From IMG/VR virus record IMGVR_UViG_3300027759_004177, positions 1 through 64,000 of that record: a stretch of DNA of 64,000 bases; one strand, 5' to 3'. Under the pieces are notes generated by a model, which was given only the letters and a program-made list of their open reading frames with translations, had not been told where the DNA came from and made no database searches. Source of the DNA: a virus. Below, piece by piece: positions 30,264 through 38,407 of this stretch. The translations under genes were made by a program, and so were the position numbers. The first letter of the stretch is position 1. Every line of letters starts with the position of its first letter.

Positions 30264-32523
30264 TAGAGTCTATTATAGGTGCTGTTGGGGTAAATTGTCC
30301 CAATACATTAAATTCAAACTTGTCTTCAATCCAGTCTACTTCAATCACAGTATTGGCTGGAATGTTTTCAAACAAGATCTTTTTACTCAGGGGCACTTTG
30401 ATCAAGTCGCTAATCTTACGTCCCAAGGGTCTAGCACCCATCTTGCTGTCGTAGCCAACTTCAACCAGGTGCTCCACTGCTGTTTCTGTAAGGCGTATTT
30501 TGATACTTTTCTCACTCAACAACTCATTGACTTCGTTGATAAACTTGGCCACAATCTTCTTGATGCTTACTGTGTCTAGTTTATTAAACTTGCAAATACC
30601 ATCCAAACGATTGCGGAACTCGGGCTTAAAGAAGTCTTTGACTGCTCGGTCATCTTCGGTTGATTTAGCAAGCTCACGTCCAAATCCAATGTTGTTCTTT
30701 TCATTGTCTGCGGCACCCAAGTTACTGGTAAGGATAACAATAGCGTTGCGAGCATCTGCTTTCTTACCATTGCTTGAAGTGATAGTGCCTTCGTCCATCA
30801 ACTGCAACAAAATATTAGTCACATCTGGGTGTGCCTTTTCTACTTCGTCAAACAGTATAATACAGTTGGGATTTTTTTCAATGTCGCTGATCAACATGCC
30901 GCCACCTAGGTTTGAGTCGTCGTAGCCCACATAACCCGGGGGAGCACCAATCAACTTGGCCAGTGCATGTTTCTCTTGATACTCACTCATGTCGTAGCGT
31001 AGCAGTTTCATTCCCATACCTTCAGCCAACAGTTTGGCAAGTTCTGTCTTACCTGTACCTGTGGGTCCTAAAAATAAGAAGTTGCCGATAGGCTTATTCA
31101 TTGCTTTGAGTCCAGCACGGGCAACATAGATCTTTTCTAGCACAGTTTCAACCACTTGATCCTGTCCGTACAGTTTGCCTTTAACTGTTTGTTCTAGGTC
31201 CACCAGAGTCTTGGTGCTTTCGCTACCAATTTGTTCTGCTGGAATTTTTGTAAACTTGCTGATAATATCTACGATGTGGTTTTTACGCACAGTCCAGGCC
31301 AGGGCATTGATTTTTAAACGTGCGGCAGCTGTGTCTATTAGATCGATGGCTTTGTCTGGTAGCTTTTTGTCTGGTTGGTAGCGTACACTGAGTTCTACTG
31401 CGGCATCAATGGCTTCGTCGCTGATACTGCCACCGTGGAACTTTTCAAAGTATTCACGCAGGCCACGCAGGATTTCTTTGGCCACAGGGATAGTGGGCTC
31501 TTCAATGGTCATCCTGCAGAAGCGACGCATCAAGGCACGATCTTTTTCAAAGCTCTGTGTGTATTCTTCCCAGGTTGTACTAGCAATAACCTTTAGTTGC
31601 CCTTTGCTTAATGCAGGTTTGATCATGTTGGCAAAGTCCACTGAGCTGTTACTGCCAGAACCGGCGCCACGCATTTGATGTGCTTCGTCAATGAACAGGA
31701 TACATTTGCCCTTGGCCTGCAATGCACCAATCACATCTTTGAACTTTTCTTCAAACTCGCCACGGTACTTGGATCCTGCTAGCAAACTGGCAATGTCAAG
31801 GTTGTAAACAACATAATCTTTAAGGTATTCGGGCACACGTCCATCATTGATGTTACGTGCTAGTCCTTCAGCAATGGCAGTTTTACCTACACCTGCATCA
31901 CCCACCATCAACACATTACTCTTGTTGCGTTTGGCAAGCACCTGTGCAATTTCTTCTAGCTCAAACTCACGTCCTACCACAGGATCAATCTTGCCTTCCT
32001 TGGCAGCCACGTTTAAGTTTTCACAATATTCTTTGAGAATTTCATCTGATCGCACATTGGGACTTACACGACGTCCTTTGGTTTCCACATAGTTTTCGTT
32101 GTAGAAGTCTACTATATGGCCTCGTTCTAACCCATACTTGATAAAGAAGTAACTGGCATGACTGTTTGATTCGGATGCAATGCTTAAGAAGATGTCAATG
32201 ACCTGTACATGGTTACGACCACTGAACAGGACCTGTGTGAATGCACGATTAAACACACGCTCTAAAGCATGTGTTTTTTTAGGATCTTTGGCAGATTCTA
32301 AATCACCACTGGCGATGTATGTTTGTTTGCCGAGATATTCTTCAAGGTCGGCCAACAAAGAATCAACATCGGCACCATAAGCAACCAGTAGATCATTGAA
32401 TGGTTTAAAACTGACCAAACCATGTGCCAAGTGCTCTAATGTTACGTATTCGTGATTGTATCTTTTTGCGGTATCAGTTGCGTTGGCAATAACGATTTCA
32501 ATTTCGGGATTGTGTTGTATCAT
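30229..32523 (-). CDS. ClpA-like AAA+ unfoldase
   Basis: The 764-residue double-AAA+ protein has an N-domain (to about 140), Walker A GDAGVGKTA (208-216), FIDEAH (277-282), a second Walker A GPTGTGKTE (486-494), FDEVEKAHPDV and FKPEFRNRLD. It lacks the ClpB middle coiled coil and keeps an IGF tripeptide at 612-614 in the loop where ClpA docks on ClpP. It should therefore be able to feed substrates into host ClpP. It precedes dnaJ in transcription order reversed (dnaJ lies upstream). It probably remodels host or phage proteins. Confidence 0.9.
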   Translation of the reverse strand: MIQHNPEIEIVIANATDTAKRYNHEYVTLEHLAHGLVSFKPFNDLLVAYGADVDSLLADLEEYLGKQTYIASGDLESAKDPKKTHALERVFNRAFTQVLFSGRNHVQVIDIFLSIASESNSHASYFFIKYGLERGHIVDFYNENYVETKGRRVSPNVRSDEILKEYCENLNVAAKEGKIDPVVGREFELEEIAQVLAKRNKSNVLMVGDAGVGKTAIAEGLARNINDGRVPEYLKDYVVYNLDIASLLAGSKYRGEFEEKFKDVIGALQAKGKCILFIDEAHQMRGAGSGSNSSVDFANMIKPALSKGQLKVIASTTWEEYTQSFEKDRALMRRFCRMTIEEPTIPVAKEILRGLREYFEKFHGGSISDEAIDAAVELSVRYQPDKKLPDKAIDLIDTAAARLKINALAWTVRKNHIVDIISKFTKIPAEQIGSESTKTLVDLEQTVKGKLYGQDQVVETVLEKIYVARAGLKAMNKPIGNFLFLGPTGTGKTELAKLLAEGMGMKLLRYDMSEYQEKHALAKLIGAPPGYVGYDDSNLGGGMLISDIEKNPNCIILFDEVEKAHPDVTNILLQLMDEGTITSSNGKKADARNAIVILTSNLGAADNEKNNIGFGRELAKSTEDDRAVKDFFKPEFRNRLDGICKFNKLDTVSIKKIVAKFINEVNELLSEKSIKIRLTETAVEHLVEVGYDSKMGARPLGRKISDLIKVPLSKKILFENIPANTVIEVDWIEDKFEFNVLGQFTPTAPIIDSNGYIVLDSVQS

Positions 32524-32531
32524 AAAAATAT

Positions 32532-33374
32532 TTATTGAGGGTTGAGTAAATTGCGTACAATTTCTAGTTGTGGTTCAGATAAATCTTGTGGTACAGTTAT
32601 TACAACTTCAGCATAAAGATGTCCACGTGCTTCAGTATTCATTTGATATAAGCCTTGATTGTGTATTCTAAATCTTGTGTTTGGTTGTGTACCAGGCGGC
32701 ACAGTTAACTCAAATTCTCGACCATCTAATCCAGAGACTCGTACCAGGCCACCTGTTATTGCTAACAAACAGTTTACACTAACCGGGGTATATAAGTCAA
32801 TATTATTGACAATAAAATTTTCGGCTGGGTGTACATTAAATTGGACATATAGGTCTCCACGTGGAATGGTGTTAAATAGGTTATCTCCTAGTCCAGTGTA
32901 CTTGATATTGGTACCATTGGTTACACCTCTTGGTATGGTTACTTCTACTGTGCTTCGTTCTCCATTGGATGTGGCAACACTGATGGTCTTTGTCTGCTGT
33001 TCCAACGTGGTAACCAAAGGCACAGGTATTTCTATACGCAGATCTCGATTGCGACGTTGCTGTTGTCTAACTCCGCCAAACGGATCTCCAAAACCAAATT
33101 GTTTGAATATGGCGTCAATATCAGGGTGATTCATACCGGCAGAGGAAAAGTGCCATTGGTTAACACCGTTGCCACCAAATCCATTGCGTTGCATATCATA
33201 CTGTTGACGCCGATTATTATCGCTTAAGGTATCGTAGGCACTTTGTATTTCTTGAAATTTGGTTTTATCGCCACCTTTGTCGGGATGGTGTTGACTTGCA
33301 AGTTTACGATAAGCACGTTTAATCTCTTCCGCAGTGGCTTTTTCGGTAACTCCTAAAATATCGTAATAAGTCAT
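32532..33374 (-). CDS. DnaJ/CbpA-type J-domain co-chaperone
   Basis: The 280-residue protein starts with MTYYDILGVTEKATAEEIKR and has HPD at 30-32 in the J-domain, then a short Gly-rich linker and two C-terminal peptide-binding beta domains with GLGDNLFNTIPRGDLYVQF. The Cys zinc-finger of DnaJ is absent, as in CbpA. It should stimulate host DnaK. The gene has its own consensus promoter with the start codon at the predicted +1 (leaderless). Confidence 0.9.
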   Translation of the reverse strand: MTYYDILGVTEKATAEEIKRAYRKLASQHHPDKGGDKTKFQEIQSAYDTLSDNNRRQQYDMQRNGFGGNGVNQWHFSSAGMNHPDIDAIFKQFGFGDPFGGVRQQQRRNRDLRIEIPVPLVTTLEQQTKTISVATSNGERSTVEVTIPRGVTNGTNIKYTGLGDNLFNTIPRGDLYVQFNVHPAENFIVNNIDLYTPVSVNCLLAITGGLVRVSGLDGREFELTVPPGTQPNTRFRIHNQGLYQMNTEARGHLYAEVVITVPQDLSEPQLEIVRNLLNPQ

Positions 33375-33380
33375 TGTAGT

Positions 33381-33409
33381 ATTATAAATGAAAAAGCCGG
33401 CAGAGTCAA
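33381..33409 (-). promoter_or_regulatory. sigma70 promoter of dnaJ, leaderless
   Basis: TTGACT, exactly 17 bases, TATAAT on the minus strand, then ACTACA and the dnaJ ATG. Transcription would start at or within a base or two of the ATG. The spacer contains the right arm and T-run of the terminator of the upstream gene. Confidence 0.7.
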
Positions 33410-33421
33410 CTTACCGGCCTT
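33391..33421 (-). terminator. Rho-independent terminator after Lys-rich secreted peptide gene
   Basis: On the minus strand, GCCGG, a 13-base loop, CCGGC, then TTTTT. It ends transcription of the 33438 gene while the same bases form part of the dnaJ promoter. Confidence 0.65.
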
Positions 33422-33437
33422 CGAAATAATAAAAAAA

Positions 33438-33641
33438 TTATTTCTTTTTCTTGTCGTCTTTTTTGGCAGGTGCCTTGGGTGCATCTGGAACTTTGGTTCC
33501 TTCAGCCTTTTTGTGCTTCTTGACTTTCTTTTCGGCCACTGGTTTTTTGTTGGCTGGCTTGTCGGCGGCCTGTGCTGGTACTGCCACAACCGCTACAAAC
33601 ACAGCAATCACTGTCCATACTGCAAAATTAATAATTTTCAT
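33438..33641 (-). CDS. Lys-rich periplasmic peptide with signal sequence
   Basis: The 67-residue product starts MKIINFAVWTVIAVFVAVV and ends the hydrophobic stretch with VPAQAADK, a clear signal peptidase I site (AQA). The mature part is Lys/Pro/Ala-rich with no Cys. A similar layout occurs at 62937 (plus strand). An AAGGAAAA site precedes the ATG. It may coat or bind the cell envelope; its role is unknown. Confidence 0.7.
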   Translation of the reverse strand: MKIINFAVWTVIAVFVAVVAVPAQAADKPANKKPVAEKKVKKHKKAEGTKVPDAPKAPAKKDDKKKK

Positions 33642-33651
33642 TTTCTTTTCC

Positions 33652-34101
33652 TTATAGTGGCGGTTGATCATCTTGTGGTACTACCTTACCAAACTTACTT
33701 GCAGCAGGGGCTGGTGTGTTGTTAAATCCGCCACCGAAGCTTGATTGTACAGGAGCAGGTGCGGATGTTGCAACCGGTGTGCTACCAAAACTAGGAGCCG
33801 GTGTTGGCAATGTTGCACCAGCTTTGTCGTTCAACTTTTCTTGTGTGCGACCATATGCAGCAATACCAAGTATAGCACCCATGGCCATGTGGAACAGGCC
33901 GGCACCTTGTAGTGTGATTGGACTCCATTGCGTACGAACCTCGCCACCGCCTACCACTTGTACCAAGCTCCATAGTACTGGAAATAGCACAAAGTCAGTG
34001 GTACACACCAACATGTACATCCAACCCATGGCTGGACGCCATTTGGAATTCATCCAATCTTCGTTTTTCTTTGCACTTTCGCTTTTGATTTCTTCTGACA
34101 T
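33652..34101 (-). CDS. Holin (phage holin of T4-like cyanophage/GTA type)
   Basis: The 149-residue protein has WRPAMGWMYMLVCTTDFVLF and FHMAMGAILGIAAYGRTQEK, giving two or three membrane segments, followed by a Pro/Ala-rich tail. This is the pattern of the three-TM holin family near endolysin genes. It starts the lysis cassette, with spanin and endolysin genes following upstream. A late promoter lies before it. Confidence 0.7.
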   Translation of the reverse strand: MSEEIKSESAKKNEDWMNSKWRPAMGWMYMLVCTTDFVLFPVLWSLVQVVGGGEVRTQWSPITLQGAGLFHMAMGAILGIAAYGRTQEKLNDKAGATLPTPAPSFGSTPVATSAPAPVQSSFGGGFNNTPAPAASKFGKVVPQDDQPPL

Positions 34102-34140
34102 GCTAGCTCCTTGTTGAACATTTTGTTCTTGTTATTTTTA

Positions 34141-34148
34141 TATTTATA
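34141..34148 (-). promoter_or_regulatory. T4-like late promoter (TATAAATA) of holin gene
   Basis: A perfect TATAAATA on the minus strand lies 39 bases before the holin ATG, with an AAGGAG site in between. Confidence 0.5.
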
Positions 34149-34401
34149 CTGCTGAGGCTATAGTAATTAAGCCAGTTATTAGCACATTGAGTTTTTCTTT
34201 GAATGCAAGATCGCTCATGTCCTGTAATATTGCCAGCTGACTTTGTGCATCACGCATGATTTCAGCTACTTCAGCGTTGCTCATCTGGCCTGCTTTGGCC
34301 TGTTCAACCACTTGATTGATCTGTTGTGCAAATATAGCAAATGTTTCGTCGCCTGAATTGGCAATTTCTGCCAGTTGTGATTGTATGTTATCTAAGTTCA
34401 T
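34144..34401 (-). CDS. Hypothetical 85-residue helical protein
   Basis: The acidic helical protein (QSQLAEIANSGDE, VVEQAKAGQMSNAEVAEIM) ends in a hydrophobic stretch. It is coupled by ATGA to the upstream lipoprotein gene and lies in the lysis cassette. The function is unknown. Confidence 0.55.
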   Translation of the reverse strand: MNLDNIQSQLAEIANSGDETFAIFAQQINQVVEQAKAGQMSNAEVAEIMRDAQSQLAILQDMSDLAFKEKLNVLITGLITIASAV

Positions 34402-34799
34402 CTTGGTCTTTTCCCCACTACGTGTTGTATAGTTTGAGCCGAGTGCTCAACGCTTTCAAACTTCAACTTACAAAATACAGGGCTTACAGATCCTTTGGTG
34501 TAGGCGACCCGAAGTCCTTGTGCTATTTTGTTTAACTCTTTACTGGCATTGATACCGTTTTTATTACGTGGAATTTGTTCTTCGTAAAATTCAAACAGTT
34601 GTGTTTTGTCTGCAATTATGATAGCATTGGCCTCCGACATGTCTTTGTTGGAACAATGTTGCTTTGCATTGTAAGCATCTGTGCGAATTTCTGTAATGAT
34701 GCGATACTCGTTGGGATCGTATCCGGTCATCATATAAGCATCGTACAACGCACAACCGTTTAGTGCTACTATTGATAACGCAATTAAAAGACGCTTCAT
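34398..34799 (-). CDS. Lipoprotein, possible spanin component
   Basis: The 133-residue protein starts MKRLLIALSIVALNGCALYD, a lipobox with Cys16. The mature part is small and helical with two Cys. It is a good outer-membrane lipoprotein candidate in the lysis cassette. Exact role versus the smaller lipoprotein upstream is unclear. Confidence 0.6.
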   Translation of the reverse strand: MKRLLIALSIVALNGCALYDAYMMTGYDPNEYRIITEIRTDAYNAKQHCSNKDMSEANAIIIADKTQLFEFYEEQIPRNKNGINASKELNKIAQGLRVAYTKGSVSPVFCKLKFESVEHSAQTIQHVVGKRPR

Positions 34800-34821
34800 A
34801 ATTTCTCCTTATCTTACCTGA

Positions 34822-34869
34822 CTAGAATTGGTCCGCTTCTGTGTCTGATGTATAGTTACGCTTCTTCAT
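34822..34869 (-). CDS. 15-residue peptide ORF with ideal ribosome site
   Basis: The ORF MKKRNYTSDTEADQF has AGGAGG four bases upstream and overlaps the o-spanin stop as ATGA. The strong Shine-Dalgarno is part of the upstream gene end. It could be a leader peptide or a remnant. It is predicted from signals only. Confidence 0.35.
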   Translation of the reverse strand: MKKRNYTSDTEADQF

Positions 34870-35132
34870 TTTACCTCCTCGAAAATAGATCTTTGAGTTT
34901 TGTACCACTCAATCCAAGCATCTATTTTGACTCGGCATTCATGATACTGCGTGTAGTTGTCAGTAACTACTCTTACAACTTCGCTTAACTTTGTAGTGTT
35001 GGGATCAACTTGTTCTAAGCTAGGACAAGCTATCTTTAATTCTTCCGGCACTTCGGGAAAGTGACGAGCAACAGGAGTGTTCAAACAACCTGTTAATAGC
35101 AAGGCCGAGACAAGGATTAATAATCTTTTCAT
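34866..35132 (-). CDS. Rz1-like outer-membrane spanin lipoprotein
   Basis: The 88-residue protein begins MKRLLILVSALLLTGCLN with the lipobox LTGC, then a short mature chain. Its position directly downstream of the two-TM coiled-coil protein is the usual Rz/Rz1 order. It would span the periplasm with that protein for outer-membrane fusion at lysis. Confidence 0.65.
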   Translation of the reverse strand: MKRLLILVSALLLTGCLNTPVARHFPEVPEELKIACPSLEQVDPNTTKLSEVVRVVTDNYTQYHECRVKIDAWIEWYKTQRSIFEEVK

Positions 35133-35593
35133 TTCTTAACCTTTTTGATGTCTCGTGCCGATTCGTTTAGGATTTCAACTGCTGCGGGATCTAATCGACA
35201 CTCTGCATCGATCTTGACCGCATCTTGTTTTAATCGAGACTGTACAACAACCTTGCTTTCTTGTATGGCCTGATTCTTTTCTTTAACTGCTGTAGATAAC
35301 TTGGCATTGGCGTCTTTGCTTTTGGCTTCAGACACAGCAATTTTTGCTTCTAGGTCAGCAATTCGATCACGCCATGCATCGTTGGTGGCTTCACCACCTT
35401 TGAAATACACACCGACAAGTAATAACACAATTCCAATGGGTTTCAATAATCTAGCATAGGCATCGAAGAACGGAATCCAACGTCCAACCCAACCAGCGGC
35501 CAGACCAATGACACCTGCCAACAGCATTGCATTAACGATCCAATGAGTCAATCCTGCTGGCAACATTGCCCACATTGTAGCAAATTGCCACAT
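35129..35593 (-). CDS. Rz-like inner-membrane spanin
   Basis: The 154-residue protein has two hydrophobic segments (NAMLLAGVIGLAAGWVG and LKPIGIVLLLVGVYF) and then a coiled-coil periplasmic part (DRIADLEAKIAVSEAKSKDA). That layout resembles i-spanins, although a second TM is unusual. It is coupled to the lipoprotein gene. Confidence 0.55.
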   Translation of the reverse strand: MWQFATMWAMLPAGLTHWIVNAMLLAGVIGLAAGWVGRWIPFFDAYARLLKPIGIVLLLVGVYFKGGEATNDAWRDRIADLEAKIAVSEAKSKDANAKLSTAVKEKNQAIQESKVVVQSRLKQDAVKIDAECRLDPAAVEILNESARDIKKVKK

Positions 35594-35596
35594 GCG

Positions 35597-36232
35597 TTAG
35601 GCTCCAAATACGTGTAGTGCGTGTTCGTAATGTTTCTTACGATCTTCCAACCCAATTGTTCCGCCGTTGATGCGTTTGGTCATTGTTAGAATATCACCCG
35701 AGTCAGCGTATTGATTGAGATTGTTTGATTCCCAGAACCATGCAGCACTTTGTATAGCACCTTCAAATGTTGACAGGAACTCGCTGGCTTCTTCTACAGG
35801 AATGTCTAAACTTTCAGCAAACTTGGTGTAGTTTTGTTTACCAGTGAGTTGTATCAAGCCACGACCGCAGTAACGGAACCCATCGCCTGATGCTTCATCT
35901 CCGTTGCCCATGCGGTTGGCATACACACGATTGGCAATGGCTTCTTGCTTGTTAGGTAGTCCGGCATATTGATTGGCAATATCATCAGTTGGAAAGTATT
36001 TGGGAAATATCTTGCGTAGAGTTTCTGCACGATAGTTTAGATTTTCTTTTAATGCACGGAAGCCGCCTGACTCGTGAGCACACTGAGCCAGGAAAGCGGC
36101 CACACGTTGTGGTGTGTTGATTTCATAGTCAGGCAGGATTTGGCATAAGGCTTCGTACCAATGATCCAGGTATGGATTGCCTGGTAGTAGTTGTGCTAGT
36201 TGTTCTTGTGTAAAATCAAAATTGAAAGACAT
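35597..36232 (-). CDS. GH19 chitinase-like endolysin
   Basis: The 211-residue glycoside hydrolase family 19-like lysozyme has AAFLAQCAHESGGF with catalytic Glu54, GRGLIQLTGKQNY, and MTKRINGG. It should cleave peptidoglycan between N-acetyl sugars. It has no signal peptide, so it needs the holin. It lies directly after the spanin genes. Confidence 0.9.
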   Translation of the reverse strand: MSFNFDFTQEQLAQLLPGNPYLDHWYEALCQILPDYEINTPQRVAAFLAQCAHESGGFRALKENLNYRAETLRKIFPKYFPTDDIANQYAGLPNKQEAIANRVYANRMGNGDEASGDGFRYCGRGLIQLTGKQNYTKFAESLDIPVEEASEFLSTFEGAIQSAAWFWESNNLNQYADSGDILTMTKRINGGTIGLEDRKKHYEHALHVFGA

Positions 36233-36245
36233 AGTTTATAACCTT

Positions 36246-36362
36246 TTATTTTTTGCTAAACATTCCTAACATTTTAGCTTGAATTGCTTTGGCCCAAAAT
36301 GGCTGTGGGAAATTCCAACCTACAAATGCTCCTACTGCTACCCATAATAATGTATCTAACAT
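36246..36362 (-). CDS. 38-residue membrane peptide
   Basis: The ORF MLDTLLWVAVGAFVGWNFPQ has one membrane segment and a short basic tail. An AAGGAG site precedes it. Similar tiny proteins occur in cyanophages. It could assist holin or act elsewhere. Confidence 0.55.
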   Translation of the reverse strand: MLDTLLWVAVGAFVGWNFPQPFWAKAIQAKMLGMFSKK

Positions 36363-36384
36363 GTTTGTTCTCCTTGTTATAATG

Positions 36385-36945
36385 TTATCTAATAATGCCG
36401 GCTAGGTTTCTCAGACTTTCGGTGAAATCATTCTTTGGCGCCCGGGTATCAACATCAAGCCCGGCGGCTGTTTTCAATTGATCAATCGCTTCTTGTCCGT
36501 ACATGGATTCGTATTTTTCGGGTGTATTGGGAATTAGATTTTGTAATGCTTCTAAACTTAGTTGTGTTTCTTTGTGACTCTTGTAATAGCGTACACGCCA
36601 TTCATCTGTGGCTTGGTCAGTCAAGTTCATTAGGTCGTCCATTAAGGCCATAACATTGTCGGCCAGCTGTTCATTGCGGTCCATTTCAACAAACACGATG
36701 TAACTGCCGTCGTCCATTTCGCCTGAACTGACATCGGCATCAACTACCCAGTTGTATCCCTTTTCAATAAAGGCCACTAGATCGTTGGCAGGTTCTTTGC
36801 TGTCTACTTTAAAACTTAGCACAACAATATCAGCGTCGTCGCCCAGTTTGCTTTTGAATTCATCAATATGTAGTTCAGGGTGGATCAATCGGGCTAGATC
36901 TCCGGCTTCCAAACCTTCAAAGAGATTATTGTTGTGGTTGATCAT
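36385..36945 (-). CDS. Hypothetical protein with prohead-cleavage-like N-terminus
   Basis: The 186-residue acidic protein starts MINHNNNLFE-GLEAG, where LFE-G fits the T4 gp21 rule. It contains DDADIVVLSFKVDSKEP and a helical middle. It may be a head or core component. It is coupled to the next gene by overlap. Confidence 0.5.
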   Translation of the reverse strand: MINHNNNLFEGLEAGDLARLIHPELHIDEFKSKLGDDADIVVLSFKVDSKEPANDLVAFIEKGYNWVVDADVSSGEMDDGSYIVFVEMDRNEQLADNVMALMDDLMNLTDQATDEWRVRYYKSHKETQLSLEALQNLIPNTPEKYESMYGQEAIDQLKTAAGLDVDTRAPKNDFTESLRNLAGIIR

Positions 36946-37456
36946 TGATTTTATCCTGTTGATCTACGGTGTCATTGTCAGCACCAGTTTCGTATGCTGC
37001 ATCAATGTCTTCCATGTCAATTGTGCCTGATTCTAGTTCCAAAGCACCTTGTTGTATATCGCTCATGAGCTTTTTAGGCATGACAATTTCAACCAGCCAT
37101 ATGGGGCTCTGTTTCATTTTAGGTACTCGGGTACCGGGTTTAAAATCGTTGGGAGTTTTGACCGTGTCTGGATGCTCAAAGAAATCTTGCTTGTATTGTA
37201 CATCACATTCGTATTCGGCCAAACGTGCAGCACCCTTAGGGTCCGGCATTTTTTTGTATGGCCACATGAATGTGCAAGTTACAAAGTATTTTTGATATGT
37301 GGGGCCTTCTACCAATTCGCCCTGTTTCCAGTTGGCAAACGCATACAGATCCAACTCATCAAGTACTCGTTCAAAGTCAAGCAGAGTGTTAACAGCGGAA
37401 TCTGTTACAAAAATTTCTTTGGTGTTGTCTAGTAGTTCTCTAATATTTGCTGGCAT
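36926..37456 (-). CDS. Conserved T4-like phage protein, unknown function
   Basis: The 176-residue protein starts MPANIRELLDNTKEIF and has a signature (LVEGPTYQKYFVTCTFMWPY) that I recall from T4-like marine phages. The farther upstream ATG would extend it across the phoH promoter region and is rejected. A TAAATA motif sits 9 bases before this ATG. The function is unknown. Confidence 0.65.
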   Translation of the reverse strand: MPANIRELLDNTKEIFVTDSAVNTLLDFERVLDELDLYAFANWKQGELVEGPTYQKYFVTCTFMWPYKKMPDPKGAARLAEYECDVQYKQDFFEHPDTVKTPNDFKPGTRVPKMKQSPIWLVEIVMPKKLMSDIQQGALELESGTIDMEDIDAAYETGADNDTVDQQDKINDQPQQ

Positions 37457-37597
37457 AGTACAGTTATTTATCTGAATTTGTACTGATACCGGGTTGAATT
37501 TAATTATGTGGGTATTTATTGTTATGTTGGGTCGTCTAATACTTATGCGTTTTTTAAAGTCAAAAACACACAGTTTAAACTTTTGCCCGTGGACACC

Positions 37598-37603
37598 TAA
37601 ATA
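37598..37603 (+). promoter_or_regulatory. T4-like late promoter motif of phoH (CTAAATATC)
   Basis: TAAATA core 42 bases before the phoH start on the plus strand. Confidence 0.4.
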
Positions 37604-37645
37604 TCTTAGTAGACAGCACGACACTACCACTTCAAGGAGGCAACT

Positions 37646-38407
37646 TTGTCCAAAAGGCAACAACGCAGAGCAGAGGCTCTAGTAGTAAATGATCACAACC
37701 CCAACAGTTTCAAAGGCAACAACACCGTAAGAATGGACCTGTACCAGAAGCAACAACATCGTCCTATTACGTTAATCCCAAAGAGTTTAACACAAGAAAA
37801 ATACATTGATTTATTAACCGATCCTGAGCGGCTCATAGTATTTGCTACAGGACCAGCTGGTACAGGTAAAACCATGCTGGCTGTACTGGCTGCTCTGAAA
37901 GCATTCAGATCCGGGGAAATCGATCGTATTGTAGTGACCAGACCCGCAGTCGGGGTCGACGATGAAGAACATGGATTTTTACCTGGGGATCTAAATGAAA
38001 AAATGGCTCCTTGGACCAGGCCCATATTCGACATCATTGGTGATTATTATCGCCAAAGTGAAATTGCACGTATGCTAGATGACAACCAAATAGAGATCTC
38101 TCCCCTGGCATACATGAGAGGTAGAACATTTAAAAATTCGTGGATCATTGCAGACGAAATGCAAAACGCGACACCAAGTCAGATGAAAATGTTACTCACG
38201 CGATTAGGAGAAGGTAGTAAAATGGTAGTAACTGGTGACACTCGACAAGCGGATCGCCGGGAAGACGACAACGGTCTTCTCAATTTCCAACGGTTAGTAG
38301 ATGACTACCGCAGTTGTAAATACGTTTCCGGTATAGAATTTGATCACCGAGACATACAACGCCACCCGGCTGTGCTTGAAATACTTAAAATTTACAAGGA
38401 GGTCTGA
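37646..38407 (+). CDS. phoH: PhoH-like ATPase
   Basis: The 253-residue P-loop NTPase has GPAGTGKT (69-76), VVTRPAVGVDDEEHGFLPGD, IIADEMQNATPSQMK (Walker B), VVTGDTRQAD. PhoH proteins are common in marine phages and may act as RNA helicase/nuclease partners. It starts at TTG, five bases after AAGGAGG, with no better ATG. It is on the plus strand among minus-strand genes. Confidence 0.9.
   Translation: MSKRQQRRAEALVVNDHNPNSFKGNNTVRMDLYQKQQHRPITLIPKSLTQEKYIDLLTDPERLIVFATGPAGTGKTMLAVLAALKAFRSGEIDRIVVTRPAVGVDDEEHGFLPGDLNEKMAPWTRPIFDIIGDYYRQSEIARMLDDNQIEISPLAYMRGRTFKNSWIIADEMQNATPSQMKMLLTRLGEGSKMVVTGDTRQADRREDDNGLLNFQRLVDDYRSCKYVSGIEFDHRDIQRHPAVLEILKIYKEV

Noticed and set aside
32529-32534. TAAATA late promoter for the ClpA-like gene
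   Set aside because: It lies only six bases from the ATG, too close for a T4-type late start with a leader.
37465-37470. TAAATA late promoter for the 36926 gene
   Set aside because: Nine bases from the ATG. It could be leaderless, but no ribosome site supports a normal late mRNA, so it is not listed as a feature.
37457-37663. N-terminal extension of the 36926 protein
   Set aside because: It would cross the phoH promoter and ribosome site; the MPANIREL start matches the conserved protein.
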